Notes: generated by a model from the sequence alone, not told the origin. A stretch of 64,000 bases of DNA from UBA12202 sp002691725 (GCA_965660675.1 CBFIAU010000004.1:124001-188000), one strand, 5' to 3'; counted from the stretch's first letter, positions 27,343-37,079 are shown. Program-made: numbers and translations.

Positions 27343-29903
27343 ATCAACAAATGGGGCTGTAAAGGCGGCGAGGGATCAGGCAACGAAGTTTGATCGCTAT
27401 CATCTTTCATGACTTCAGACAAGAGCTCTTGTTCCAATTCAGCCAACGCATCTTCCACCGCAGAGGATGTCACGACCTCACGCCCGACTTCCAGCATCAA
27501 CGGCAAGGCAAGAGGCGAGACGCGGTTAAGATGCCTGGCTTTAATGCGGCCAGAAAATCGTGTCAGCATATCACTTAGCCGGCGAATATCCGTCAGCCCT
27601 CTTGCTGCTTCTTGTCGGGTCGCACGGATCAGCATATGGTCAGGTTGGTGGCGCAGCAAAACATCATAAATCAAGTCTGAATTGATCGTCATCTGGCGCC
27701 CTGTTTTCGACGCGCCAGGAAGCCGTTTTTCCAATAATCCGGCAATCGTTGCAACCACCCGAAACGCTCGTTTGAGCATTGAGCTTTCCAGCATCCATTC
27801 TTCTAAATCATCCCCCATCATATCCGCAGATAGCAATTGATCAGGAATATCAACACGTTTTAGTGACCATACCGCAATGGCATAATCGGTGGCGACAAAG
27901 CCGATCGGTTTTAGCCCCAGACGTTCCATCCGCCGCGTCACTAACATGCCTAGCGTCTGATGCGCGTTGCGGCCTTCAAAGCCATAAATCACCATGTAAA
28001 ACTTACCGCCACGCGGAAAGGTTTCGACCAGGAGACTATCGCTATCAGGCAAGCTGGATTTGCGGCTTTGCGTCGACAGCCATTGGCGCAAGGCTAGCGG
28101 AAAATGAGCCCATCCATCACTCTGCCCCATCATGTCGCGGATACGGTCAGCCAAATTACTGGTTAGAGGCAAGCGGCCACCCGCATATGCCGGAACTTTC
28201 GGCTCAGTATCGGTTGTTGCGACCACGTCAACGATGCCGGCTTTGCGGATACCCTGAAAGCGCAGTATGCGGCCCGCAAACATGAAACTATCCCCCGGCA
28301 CGAGGGAATTGACAAAATATTCTTCAATCTCACCCAGCCTGCCGACCCCGCGCTGATCAACTTTCATGGTCTGGGTTTCAACAATAACGCCCGAATTGAG
28401 CCGCCATTGGGTTGCCACGCCGCGACTTGCCATCCGATAAAGCCCATCTTGACCGGGTTGCAATTTATGAAACTTCTCATATGCCTTAAGCGCATAGCCG
28501 CCTGTCGTCAAAAAGGTCAGCGTTTCGTCAAAATCATCGCGCGTCAGATGCCGATATGGCCATGCTGTCTTTATCTCAGCAAAAATATCATCCGCATCAA
28601 ATGGCGCATGGATAGCCAGACCAACCAAATGCTGTGCCAGAATATCAAGCCCGCCATCATAATCAGGTGGATCATCAAGCAGACCTTCGGCGACATCATG
28701 CATGGCGGCCAGACATTCTAGTACTTCAAACCGATGTGACGGGATTAATACGGCACGGCTAACCTGATCATAGCGATGCCCTGACCGGCCTATTCTTTGC
28801 ATCAGGCGTGAGGTGCCTTTTGGCGCGCCGACTTGAATGACAAGATCAACATCGGCCCAGTCTATGCCTAAATCAAGCGATGAGGTGGCAATGACAGCGC
28901 GCAATTTTCCTGCTGCCATATGCGCCTCAATGCGTTGCCTTTGCTCACGCGATAGAGACCCGTGATGCAATCCAATGGTCAGATTATCATCATTAATGCG
29001 CCATAACTGCTGAAACAATATTTCCGCTTGCGCGCGCGTGTTTACAAAAACAAGCGTATGTTCTGCTTCCTTGATATGCTGATAAATATCGGGGATAGCA
29101 TAATTGGCTGAATGACCTGCCCATGGAATAGTATCTGCCTTATCAAGCAAGGTCAGATCGGCTTTCGGGCTGGCCTGACCATGAATAATGCGAACCCGAT
29201 CAATATCAGGATGGAGCCAGCCGCGCAAATGATCAGGTGTGGCAATTGTTGCGGACAGCCCAACAACACGCAGATCAGGATTAAAGCGCCGCAACCGCGC
29301 CAATAATAAAGCCAATAAATCCCCACGCTTGCTGCCGGCAAGGGCATGTAGCTCATCCAAAATGACCGTATCAAGCGCCCCAAACATATGATCCGCATCA
29401 TCCCATGCCAGCATTAATTGCAATGATTCTGGTGTTGTTATCAAAATATCAGGCGGGTTCAGGCGTTGCCGTTGGCGATCAGAGGCGCTGGTATCGCCTG
29501 TTCGCATTTCTGCCCGCAGCGGCAAGTCCATTTCCGTGATTGGCAGCATCAAATTACGCTCAATATCCGCGGCTAGCGCCTTCAGCGGAGAGATATATAG
29601 CGTGTGCAGGGACGCCTTTGGCGGCTCTAATATATTGGCTTTATCGGCTAACGTGATCAGGCTGGGCAGAAACCCGGCCAGTGTTTTGCCGCCACCTGTT
29701 GGCGCCACCAGTAACGCCGATTGATGATGCCTTGCCGCATCCAGCATCGCAAATTGATGCGAATGCAAATCCCAGCCTTTTTTCTGAAACCAGCGCAGAA
29801 ATTGCTCAGGCAAAGCCTCTGCCATAGACAAACGCTGCCCGTCAGGGGCATGATGTGTGCTTGGCTTGACTTGCTCTGGGGATTGATATCCTATATCGCT
29901 CAT
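27339..29903 (-). CDS. lhr: Ligase-associated DNA damage response DEXH-box helicase (Lhr-Core)
   Basis: An 854-residue superfamily 2 helicase, the length of Lhr-Core rather than full-size Lhr. Walker A is VAPTGGGKTLAGF near residue 64, motif II VILDELHAL, motif III LSATIATP, and motifs V-VI occur as SSLDLGIDWADVDLVIQ and RIGRSGHR; a winged-helix and Lhr-type C-terminal region follows. It unwinds 3'-tailed duplexes in the ligase-associated repair system. It is the first gene of the minus-strand run and faces a GST gene across a 100-base divergent region. Confidence 0.95.
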   Translation of the reverse strand: MSDIGYQSPEQVKPSTHHAPDGQRLSMAEALPEQFLRWFQKKGWDLHSHQFAMLDAARHHQSALLVAPTGGGKTLAGFLPSLITLADKANILEPPKASLHTLYISPLKALAADIERNLMLPITEMDLPLRAEMRTGDTSASDRQRQRLNPPDILITTPESLQLMLAWDDADHMFGALDTVILDELHALAGSKRGDLLALLLARLRRFNPDLRVVGLSATIATPDHLRGWLHPDIDRVRIIHGQASPKADLTLLDKADTIPWAGHSANYAIPDIYQHIKEAEHTLVFVNTRAQAEILFQQLWRINDDNLTIGLHHGSLSREQRQRIEAHMAAGKLRAVIATSSLDLGIDWADVDLVIQVGAPKGTSRLMQRIGRSGHRYDQVSRAVLIPSHRFEVLECLAAMHDVAEGLLDDPPDYDGGLDILAQHLVGLAIHAPFDADDIFAEIKTAWPYRHLTRDDFDETLTFLTTGGYALKAYEKFHKLQPGQDGLYRMASRGVATQWRLNSGVIVETQTMKVDQRGVGRLGEIEEYFVNSLVPGDSFMFAGRILRFQGIRKAGIVDVVATTDTEPKVPAYAGGRLPLTSNLADRIRDMMGQSDGWAHFPLALRQWLSTQSRKSSLPDSDSLLVETFPRGGKFYMVIYGFEGRNAHQTLGMLVTRRMERLGLKPIGFVATDYAIAVWSLKRVDIPDQLLSADMMGDDLEEWMLESSMLKRAFRVVATIAGLLEKRLPGASKTGRQMTINSDLIYDVLLRHQPDHMLIRATRQEAARGLTDIRRLSDMLTRFSGRIKARHLNRVSPLALPLMLEVGREVVTSSAVEDALAELEQELLSEVMKDDSDQTSLPDPSPPLQPHLLI

Positions 29904-29942
29904 AATTATATCTATTTTACCGTAACACCCTTTTGCTGATAT

Positions 29943-29957
29943 ATTTATGCCATAAAT
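29943..29957. promoter_or_regulatory. Inverted repeat in the lhr / GST divergent region
   Basis: ATTTAT-GCC-ATAAAT, a perfect 6-3-6 palindrome near the centre of the 100-base region separating two oppositely transcribed repair gene runs. It is a candidate operator for joint control. No alphaproteobacterial LexA box (GTTC-N7-GTTC) is visible in this gap. Confidence 0.4.
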
Positions 29958-30003
29958 AGGTTTTGATAAGTCAAATAATACAAAAGAAATGGAAATAACC
30001 TAA

Positions 30004-30696
30004 ATGATTGATGTCTATTACTGGCCAACACCGAATGGTCACAAAATCACCATTGCTCTTGAAGAAATGGGACTTCCCTATGCGATAAAGCCGATCAATA
30101 TTGGTAAAGGAGATCAGTTCAAACCAGAATTTCTGGCCTTTAGCCCAAATAACCGAATGCCCGCCATTATTGATCATGACACCCCGGATGGTGAACCACA
30201 AAGCATCTTTGAATCGGGGGCTATTCTGCTTTATCTTGCTGAAAAAACCGGTCAGTTTATGCCTGCTGATGCTCGCGGAAAATATAAAGTCTATGAGTGG
30301 CTTATGTGGCAGATGGGCGGCTTTGGCCCGATGCTGGGGCAAGCTCATCATTTTAATTTCTACGCCAAGCAAAAGCTGCCTTATGCCATGGATAGATACA
30401 GCACCGAATCCAATCGGCTTTATGGGGTGCTAGATCAGCAGTTGGCTGATCATGAATTTGTCGCAGGTGATTACAGCATTGCTGATATGGCGATTTTCCC
30501 ATGGACACGCACCTATGAGCGGCAAGGCGTTGATATCACCGATTATCCGTATGTTGTGCGCTGGCGTGAATTGATGAGCACGCGGCCAGCGGTTAAAACC
30601 GGATATTTTGTCGGCAAAAAACTGCGTGAAGATTTGTCAAAACTGAATGATGACGAATGGCAAAAGCTGTTTGGATCAAACCCAAAGGCCAGATAG
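30004..30696 (+). CDS. yfcG: Glutathione S-transferase, Nu class (YfcG-type)
   Basis: Disulfide-bond reductase-type GST. The thioredoxin-fold start IDVYYWPTPNGHKITIALEE, the SPNNRMPAI cis-proline loop, FESGAILLYLAEKTG and the helical-domain WQMGGFGPMLGQAHHFN are nearly word for word those of E. coli YfcG. 230 residues. These enzymes use glutathione to reduce disulfides and organic peroxides. It is placed between the divergent halves of the ligase-associated repair set, 12 bases before the exonuclease gene, which is unusual and suggests oxidative stress is the shared condition. Confidence 0.92.
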   Translation: MIDVYYWPTPNGHKITIALEEMGLPYAIKPINIGKGDQFKPEFLAFSPNNRMPAIIDHDTPDGEPQSIFESGAILLYLAEKTGQFMPADARGKYKVYEWLMWQMGGFGPMLGQAHHFNFYAKQKLPYAMDRYSTESNRLYGVLDQQLADHEFVAGDYSIADMAIFPWTRTYERQGVDITDYPYVVRWRELMSTRPAVKTGYFVGKKLREDLSKLNDDEWQKLFGSNPKAR

Positions 30697-30708
30697 AGCC
30701 CAACTTCT

Positions 30709-31785
30709 ATGGTATCAAAGTCGCTGGATCAGAATAGACCCCATAGAAAACTCAGCACCCATCCATCGAACTGGATCAGGCCGCTAGCCTCTGGGCTGGC
30801 TGTTCTTGATGCGCATGGTGAGCCGATCTTTCATATTGATGCGACCCGCATAGCAGATACGGTTATCGTCACCCATGGTCATGCTGATCATGCTCGCCCC
30901 GGTCATAAGCATGTGATTGCATCAGCCGAGACATTAGCCATCATGAAAGCTCGATATGGTGCAAACTTTGCTGAGCGAGTGACGGCACTGCGCTGGCATG
31001 AGACCATGCGTATCGGCGATGTTGATATTCATCTTGTGCCTGCTGGTCATGTATTAGGAAGCGCTCAAATTGTTCTCGATTATGAGGGCGCGCGCGTTGT
31101 TGTTTCAGGTGATTATAAGCGAAAATCTGATCCTACATGCGCGCCATTTGAACCCGTGCCATGTGATGTCTTTATCACGGAGGCGACCTTTGCCTTGCCT
31201 GTTTTTAGCCATCCTGAGCCGCTGCTTGAGATTAACCGGATATTGGTTTCGCTGAAACAGTTTCCGGAGCGCGCGCATGTGATCGGCGCCTATTCCCTTG
31301 GCAAAGCGCAGCGTGTCATCGCGTTATTGCGGCAAGCCGGTTATCAAGAGCCGATTTACATTCATGGCGCCCTGCAAAAACTGTGTCAGCTTTATCAGGA
31401 TCATGGCATTGATCTTGGCATTTTGGCGCCTGCAACAACTGGTGAGAAAGGCAAGCCCCAACAAGCGCTGGCAGGCCAGATAGTTATTGCGCCACCATCG
31501 GCACTTGCTGATCGCTGGTCACGTCGTCTGCCTGACCCTCTTATCATCATGGCATCAGGCTGGATGCAGGTCAAACAGCGCGCCAAACAGTCAGGTGTTG
31601 AGATGCCATTGATCCTTTCCGATCATGCAGACTGGAATGATTTGCTCGCCACCATAGATGAGGTCAATCCGCAAGAAGTCTGGATCACGCATGGCCGCGA
31701 AGATGCGCTGATGCGGGCATTATCACTGAAGAATATGACGGCGAAGGCGCTCCATCTCATCGGCTATGAGGATGATGCCGAATGA
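30709..31785 (+). CDS. Ligase-associated DNA damage response exonuclease (metallo-beta-lactamase fold)
   Basis: A 358-residue MBL/beta-CASP nuclease. The metal motif is VTHGHADHARPGH, followed by PAGHVLGSAQI, VVSGDYKRKSDPTC and the C-terminal SDHADWNDLLATI. In the Pseudomonas cluster the equivalent protein is a manganese-dependent nuclease working with Lhr-Core and the ligase. It overlaps the ligase start by four bases. The N-terminus is a little longer than I expect for the family, so the start could lie downstream. Confidence 0.92.
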   Translation: MVSKSLDQNRPHRKLSTHPSNWIRPLASGLAVLDAHGEPIFHIDATRIADTVIVTHGHADHARPGHKHVIASAETLAIMKARYGANFAERVTALRWHETMRIGDVDIHLVPAGHVLGSAQIVLDYEGARVVVSGDYKRKSDPTCAPFEPVPCDVFITEATFALPVFSHPEPLLEINRILVSLKQFPERAHVIGAYSLGKAQRVIALLRQAGYQEPIYIHGALQKLCQLYQDHGIDLGILAPATTGEKGKPQQALAGQIVIAPPSALADRWSRRLPDPLIIMASGWMQVKQRAKQSGVEMPLILSDHADWNDLLATIDEVNPQEVWITHGREDALMRALSLKNMTAKALHLIGYEDDAE

Positions 31786-33383
31786 TCACCTTTGCCCGTC
31801 TGTTAGAGAAGTTATTATTCACGCCGCAGCGCAATACCAAAATCCAGCACCTGTCGGAATGGCTCCACCATACACCGATGCCTGATCGCGGCTGGGGCTT
31901 GGCCGCTTTAGTGGGTGAATTCCAAAGCAAAAAAGCCAAGCCTGCCTTGATCCGTGAGATGGTCAGCACAAAAAGTGATGCTGAGCTATTTGCCATTTCC
32001 TATGATTTTGTTGGTGATCTGGCGGAAACTGTGGCTTTGATCTGGCCTGAGCCGGAGTGCCGCCCTAACCAGCCGCCGCCAACATTATCCGAAATTGTAG
32101 GCGCATTAGATCATGCCAGCGCTGATGAAACCCGATATTTGATCCAGCAATGGCTCGATTGCTCTGATACGACAACCCGATGGGGGCTTTTGAAACTGAC
32201 AACTGGCGGGCTTCGTGTTGGGGCATCCGCGCGTATGGTGCGGTTAGCGCTTGCCCAAGCATATGAGGCGGCAGTGGAAGATATTGAGGAAATCTGGCCG
32301 CTATTAGAGCCGCCCTACACGACGCTATTTGACTGGCTTGAGGGCAGAGCAGAGCGTCCTAATGCCGATGGCAAGGCGGTGTTTCGGCCATTAATGCTTG
32401 CGCATCCTGTTGATGATAATGATGTGACAGATATGACACCTGATAAATGGCTGGTGGAATGGAAATGGGATGGCGCGCGGGTTCAGCTGGCATCAGGTCA
32501 TGATGGGGTGAGGTTATTTTCACGGTCAGGTGATGATATCTCATCCGGCTTTCCAGAATTGACCAAATCTCTGTCGTGGCACGGCACATTGGATGGCGAA
32601 TTGCTGGCTGGTACGCCTGATAATATCGCGCCCTTCCAGAACTTACAGCAGCGGCTTAACCGCAAAAAGCCATCAGCTAATCTGATGCAATCTATCCCGG
32701 TTTTTCTGCGCGCTTATGATATTTTGCTTGAAGACGATGATGACTTGCGACAATTGCCGATAGAACAGCGGCGACTGAAACTAGAGAAAACGGTAAAAAT
32801 CCTTAACCATTCTGCTATTGATCTGTCGGCGTTTCTGCCATTTACCGATCCTCAACAGCTGATTTCATGGCGTCAGCAATGCCGCGAGGGCGGGCTGATC
32901 GAAGGATTAATGCTGAAAGCGCGCAACAGCATGTATCAGCAAGGCCGCGTCAAGGGATTATGGTTCAAATGGAAACGCGATCCACTGACCGCTGATGTCG
33001 TCTTGCTTTATGCTCAGCGCGGCCATGGCAAGAGATCATCATTGTTTTCAGATTATACCTTTGGCGCATGGATGGAAAACCCTGATAATCCTGCTGAGCC
33101 TCCCATTCTTGTTCCTGTTGGCAAAGCCTATTCAGGGTTTTCGGATGCTGAGCTGAAAAAACTTGATGCTTTTGTTCGTGCCAATACAACCCAGCGCTTT
33201 GGGCCCGTGCGTGAGCTTGAAAAAACTCTGGTGGTAGAAGTAGCGTTTGATGCCATCAGCCGCTCAACTCGCCATAAATCAGGTGTTGCCATGCGCTTTC
33301 CACGGTTTCAGCGCATCAGATGGGATAAGCCAGCGATTGAGGCTGATGATCTGCCCACCCTGATGAAATGGATCGATAGCTAG
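31782..33383 (+). CDS. ATP-dependent DNA ligase, cluster type
   Basis: A 533-residue single-subunit ligase. The nucleotidyl-transfer lysine is in WLVEWKWDGARVQL (KxDG motif I); SRSGDDISSGFPEL is motif Ia/III-like, LDGELLAG carries the metal Glu, and GLMLKARNS and FKWKRDPLTADVVL are motifs IV-V. An N-terminal helical DNA-binding domain precedes the core. This is the ligase of the Lhr/exonuclease/phosphoesterase repair set, distinct from the NAD-dependent replicative LigA. ATGA overlap with the exonuclease gene indicates coupling. Confidence 0.94.
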   Translation: MITFARLLEKLLFTPQRNTKIQHLSEWLHHTPMPDRGWGLAALVGEFQSKKAKPALIREMVSTKSDAELFAISYDFVGDLAETVALIWPEPECRPNQPPPTLSEIVGALDHASADETRYLIQQWLDCSDTTTRWGLLKLTTGGLRVGASARMVRLALAQAYEAAVEDIEEIWPLLEPPYTTLFDWLEGRAERPNADGKAVFRPLMLAHPVDDNDVTDMTPDKWLVEWKWDGARVQLASGHDGVRLFSRSGDDISSGFPELTKSLSWHGTLDGELLAGTPDNIAPFQNLQQRLNRKKPSANLMQSIPVFLRAYDILLEDDDDLRQLPIEQRRLKLEKTVKILNHSAIDLSAFLPFTDPQQLISWRQQCREGGLIEGLMLKARNSMYQQGRVKGLWFKWKRDPLTADVVLLYAQRGHGKRSSLFSDYTFGAWMENPDNPAEPPILVPVGKAYSGFSDAELKKLDAFVRANTTQRFGPVRELEKTLVVEVAFDAISRSTRHKSGVAMRFPRFQRIRWDKPAIEADDLPTLMKWIDS

Positions 33384-33415
33384 GGATTGCTATCAGCTAT
33401 TTTGCCCTATGTTAG

Positions 33416-34171
33416 ATGGCTATGGGAGACGTTTTCAAAACCAATGCTGAGCTGACCAGTTTCACCGATAAAATGCGGGTGGCGGTATTTGGCTCGGCTG
33501 GCGGCATCGGCTCAGCGCTTTATGACATGCTGGCGGCGCATCCTCGGATTGAGCGCGTCTTTGGGTTCTCGCGCCAGCATCCTGACCCAAAGTTTCAAAT
33601 TGATTTTCTCAATCCTGATAGCCTCACCCGTGCTGGTGAAACCTTGGCAGATATCGCCCCCTTGCACTTGGCGATTATGGCAACTGGCGTTCTCCATGAT
33701 GATGAATTGGGCCTCACCCCTGAAAAATCATGGCGCCATTTAACCAGTCAAAATATGGCGAATAATTTTCAAATTAACAGCATTGGCCCAGCTATTATAG
33801 CCAGCCATGTTTTGCCGATCCTGGCCAGGGACAGCAAAGCCGTTTTTGCCGCGATATCAGCGCGCGTTGGAAGCATTGGCGATAATCGGCTAGGCGGCTG
33901 GCATAGTTATCGGGCATCGAAAGCCGCGTTAAACATGCTGCTCAAAAACTTTGCTTTGGAATTACGTCACCGCAATCCTGCTGGCATTGTTTTGGGTTTG
34001 CATCCGGGAACTACCGATACGCCACTGTCAAAACCATTTCAATCAGGGCTTAACCATGATCTGTTTTCGCAAGCCGAGGCCGCCCAGCATCTGTTAGGTG
34101 TCATTGACGCCGCCAGCTCAGAGATTAGCGGTCAAGTCCTGGCATGGGATGGTCAGATTATCCCTGCCTGA
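33416..34171 (+). CDS. Short-chain dehydrogenase (C-factor-like)
   Basis: A 251-residue SDR with the short cofactor loop VFGSAGGIGSALYDML, ISARVGSIGDNRLGGWHSYRASKAALNML carrying the active Ser, Tyr and Lys, and LHPGTTDTPLSKPFQ after it; this pattern is that of C-factor/CsgA-like SDRs. It follows the ligase gene by 32 bases on the same strand and may be the last gene of the GST-exonuclease-ligase run. The substrate is unknown. A second ATG two codons in is an equally good start. Confidence 0.88.
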   Translation: MAMGDVFKTNAELTSFTDKMRVAVFGSAGGIGSALYDMLAAHPRIERVFGFSRQHPDPKFQIDFLNPDSLTRAGETLADIAPLHLAIMATGVLHDDELGLTPEKSWRHLTSQNMANNFQINSIGPAIIASHVLPILARDSKAVFAAISARVGSIGDNRLGGWHSYRASKAALNMLLKNFALELRHRNPAGIVLGLHPGTTDTPLSKPFQSGLNHDLFSQAEAAQHLLGVIDAASSEISGQVLAWDGQIIPA

Positions 34172-34190
34172 TGTCCTGATATCCTGATGA
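34167..34190. repeat. Tandem repeat, 8 bp x3, over an SDR stop codon
   Basis: CCTGATGT, CCTGATAT and CCTGATGA adjoin one another. The first copy contains the TGA stop of the SDR gene. Confidence 0.6.
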
Positions 34191-34206
34191 ACTGGCATGA
34201 GATTGA

Positions 34207-35940
34207 TTATGATTTATAAAGCGCGTCCAGAGTTTTGCCATAGCGTTTCATCACAACATGGCGGCGGACTTTCAGGGTTGGCGTCATTTCCCCATTTTCA
34301 ATACTAAATGGCTCATCCGCGATGATGAAGCGCCGGATTTTTTCTAATTGTGACAGATTAGCATTAATGTCGTCACAAGCGGCTTTCAGGCGTTTCTGTT
34401 GCTCTGCTTTTGGCAATCCGCGCATCTCTGCCGAGGGGACAATCACCGCCGCCAGCCATGGCCGCTTATCGCCTGTCAGCATGGCCTGTTCAATATTGGG
34501 ATGAATTGAGAGAAGCGCCTCAACCCGTGCCGGAGCAATATTATCACCACCAGAATTAACAATGATTTCTTTCTTGCGGCCAGTAATCTTGAGGTAACCA
34601 TCCGCATCCATCTCACCAATATCACCCGTTTGCAGCCAGCCATCCTGAATGGCATCGGCGGTCGCATCAGCAGCCCCCCAATAGCCCTGCATCACCATAT
34701 CACCACGGACGAGGATTTGCCCATCATCATCAAAGATAAGATCAACACCCGGAACAGGAATACCAACGGTCGAGATACGAATATCATCAGGAGGGTTAAG
34801 TGATATGACAGGTGAAGCCTCGGTCTGGCCATAGCCTTGCAGAATACCAACACCAATCGCCAGAAAAAACCGCCCAATATCAGGATTAAGCGGCGCCCCG
34901 CCTGAGCAGAAATAGCGCAATCGCCCTCCAAGTCTTTGCCGAACCTTGGCCCGAACCAGACGTTCAAGCACTCTATCCATCAGCTTTTCGGTCAAGGATA
35001 GCCGCTTGCCATCGAGTTTCTTTAATCCCAGCGCAACCGCTTTCCGGAACAGGGTTTCACTCAAGCCGCCCTTCGCCTTGAGACCGCGTTCAATACGGTC
35101 ATACAAGACTTCATAAAGGCGCGGCACAGCGATCATCAGCGTTGGCTGAGCTTCCTGCAAATTGCTCGATACCTGATCGACACTTTCACAATACCAAATT
35201 TCCGCCCCCATGCGCACAGGCAGATGCAGCCCGCCTGTATGCTCATAAGAATGTGATAGCGGCAACAGCGACAGAAAGCGCTGATCCTTGACCAGATCAG
35301 CACGTTCCAGCATTTGCCTCACGCCCTCAACATTTGCACTGATTGACCGATGAGTTAGCATAACGCCTTTCGGCTGCCCGCCTGTGCCTGACGTATAGAT
35401 TAAACAGCTCACATCATCAGGGTCTAGCTTGCCGCGAATATCATCAAGGTGGGGCAGATCAACCTGCGCCATCTCTTTATTCCAGCTTTTGACAGTAATG
35501 GATTTGGGGTTGGCTTTAAGGGCGGGATCATCAAAACAGACAAGCGTTTTACAGGCTTTAGATTTCTCACATGCCGCCGCCATTTTTTCTGCCAGCTCGC
35601 CCACAGATGTAATCGCCAGCACAGCACCAGAATCATTAATGACATGTAAATGATCTGCTATCGTGTTGGTGCTGTATGATGGCACAACTAGCGCCCCTAA
35701 TGTCATGATCGCCAGATCAGCAATAGACCAGTTCATACAATTTTCTGATCCAATGACAACGCGGTCGCCTTTGTTGACGCCCAAGGCGCGAAGCATAGAC
35801 GCGGCACGAAGCACATCATTAGCGACCTCACCATAGGTCCTGCCCTGCCAAACGCCACCGACTTTCTCATAAAGGAAAGGTTTTGCAGATTGTGCCGCCG
35901 CTATATCAAAGAATTGATCACTTAAAATAACTGCTGACAT
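34207..35940 (-). CDS. fadD: Long-chain acyl-CoA synthetase (AMP-forming)
   Basis: Adenylate-forming enzyme activating fatty acids to acyl-CoA. The AMP-binding signature CLIYTSGTGGQPKGVMLTH, the GYGQTEASPVISLN motif, WLQTGDIGEMDADGYLKITGRKKEIIVNSGG and the C-terminal lysine domain are present. 577 residues, in the size class of long-chain (ACSL-type) synthetases. GGGTGAGGC precedes the ATG. It is followed, on the upstream side, by an aldo/keto reductase gene 15 bases away on the same strand. Chain-length preference is not readable. Confidence 0.9.
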   Translation of the reverse strand: MSAVILSDQFFDIAAAQSAKPFLYEKVGGVWQGRTYGEVANDVLRAASMLRALGVNKGDRVVIGSENCMNWSIADLAIMTLGALVVPSYSTNTIADHLHVINDSGAVLAITSVGELAEKMAAACEKSKACKTLVCFDDPALKANPKSITVKSWNKEMAQVDLPHLDDIRGKLDPDDVSCLIYTSGTGGQPKGVMLTHRSISANVEGVRQMLERADLVKDQRFLSLLPLSHSYEHTGGLHLPVRMGAEIWYCESVDQVSSNLQEAQPTLMIAVPRLYEVLYDRIERGLKAKGGLSETLFRKAVALGLKKLDGKRLSLTEKLMDRVLERLVRAKVRQRLGGRLRYFCSGGAPLNPDIGRFFLAIGVGILQGYGQTEASPVISLNPPDDIRISTVGIPVPGVDLIFDDDGQILVRGDMVMQGYWGAADATADAIQDGWLQTGDIGEMDADGYLKITGRKKEIIVNSGGDNIAPARVEALLSIHPNIEQAMLTGDKRPWLAAVIVPSAEMRGLPKAEQQKRLKAACDDINANLSQLEKIRRFIIADEPFSIENGEMTPTLKVRRHVVMKRYGKTLDALYKS

Positions 35941-35955
35941 GCCTCACCCCCAAGA

Positions 35956-36978
35956 TTAACAAAACCGCTCTACGGCTTTCCACTGGCTTTCCGCATAGCG
36001 ATCACCATGACACCATCCTGCCGGAAGAATTTGGTCAATCCTAGCCAAAATGTCATCTGATAGCGTCATCTCAGCGGCGGCAATCAATTCACCAAAATGA
36101 TCAAGAGAGCGTGTTCCGGGGATTGGTATGACATGATCATCACGGCTCAACAGCCACGCCACGGCCAATGTTGAAGTTGCCACCCCCACGTCTTTAGCCA
36201 GATGACGAAAAGGTTCTGTGGCGGTGATATTACGCGCCAAATTATCCCCCGTAAAGCGCGGATTAATAGCCAAAAAAGGCATTTCTGCAATACGCTCTGG
36301 CGAATGTGGATGATCGGTCAGAAGCCCGCGTCCAATAGGGGAAAACGCCACCATCGCCGCGCCGATATCACGAGTTGCTGAGACTAGCCCTAATTCAGCC
36401 CCGCGCGTTTGTAGCGAATATTCTGACTGCACGGCGGCAACAGGATGAACAGCTTCTGCCCGCCGCAGAGATGTTGGGGCAATTTCAGAAAACCCGATGC
36501 TCGCGGTCAAGCCTTCCTTGACCAGTTCTGCTAATGCGCCAGTCACCTCCTCAATGGGAATATCACTCTGCCGCCGATGCACATAAAACAGATCAACCTG
36601 CTCAACGCCAAGCCGGTCAAGTGATGCCAGCAAAGAGGCGCGCAAATACGCCGGATCATTATTAAAGCCGCTTCCTTTTTCTGCGCCTACACGATTAACG
36701 GCTCGGTCAATGCCAGCCTTGGTCGCAATGCGGAAAAATTGACGGGCGGAGGCGCCTTGATCAGCAATGAAAGCACCAATGACACTTTCTGATTGCCCCA
36801 TGCCGTAAATATCAGCCGTATCAAGATGATTAACGCCTTTATCCATCGCCATGCGAAGCAGCGCATATGATGCCTCTTTGTTCGTCTCACCATAAAAATT
36901 GGTAAATGACATAGCACCAATCCCAACAGGAAAGATATCTGCTCCATTTAAGCCAAGCCGCCGCATCTGTACTGCCAT
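35956..36978 (-). CDS. Aldo/keto reductase
   Basis: NADPH-dependent reductase of the TIM-barrel AKR superfamily. NHLDTADIYGMGQSE holds the catalytic Asp and Tyr, RIATKAGI the Lys and DLFYVHRRQ the His; VAWLLSRDDHVIPIPGTRS is the cofactor-binding C-terminal part. The wording is close to the AKR13/YakC type. The ATG at 36978 follows AAGGGTG; an upstream in-frame ATG at 37035 would add 19 non-conserved residues. The likely role is carbonyl detoxification, but the substrate is unknown. Confidence 0.9.
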   Translation of the reverse strand: MAVQMRRLGLNGADIFPVGIGAMSFTNFYGETNKEASYALLRMAMDKGVNHLDTADIYGMGQSESVIGAFIADQGASARQFFRIATKAGIDRAVNRVGAEKGSGFNNDPAYLRASLLASLDRLGVEQVDLFYVHRRQSDIPIEEVTGALAELVKEGLTASIGFSEIAPTSLRRAEAVHPVAAVQSEYSLQTRGAELGLVSATRDIGAAMVAFSPIGRGLLTDHPHSPERIAEMPFLAINPRFTGDNLARNITATEPFRHLAKDVGVATSTLAVAWLLSRDDHVIPIPGTRSLDHFGELIAAAEMTLSDDILARIDQILPAGWCHGDRYAESQWKAVERFC

Positions 36979-37079
36979 AGTTTCACCCTTACCTAATTGC
37001 TGTTGATGTTTTATATATTGTACATTGTACTGCATTTAATTATCACAAATTTTAATTCCCTAGCTATTGTCACTAATTT

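Noticed and set aside
27779..28285. 168-codon plus-strand open frame
   Set aside because: It lies wholly inside lhr on the opposite strand, has no recognisable family and no ribosome site; the helicase motifs on the minus strand are complete.
29904..30003. LexA (SOS) box ahead of the repair genes
   Set aside because: Searched for GTTC-N7-GTTC, the alphaproteobacterial form, and found none in this gap.
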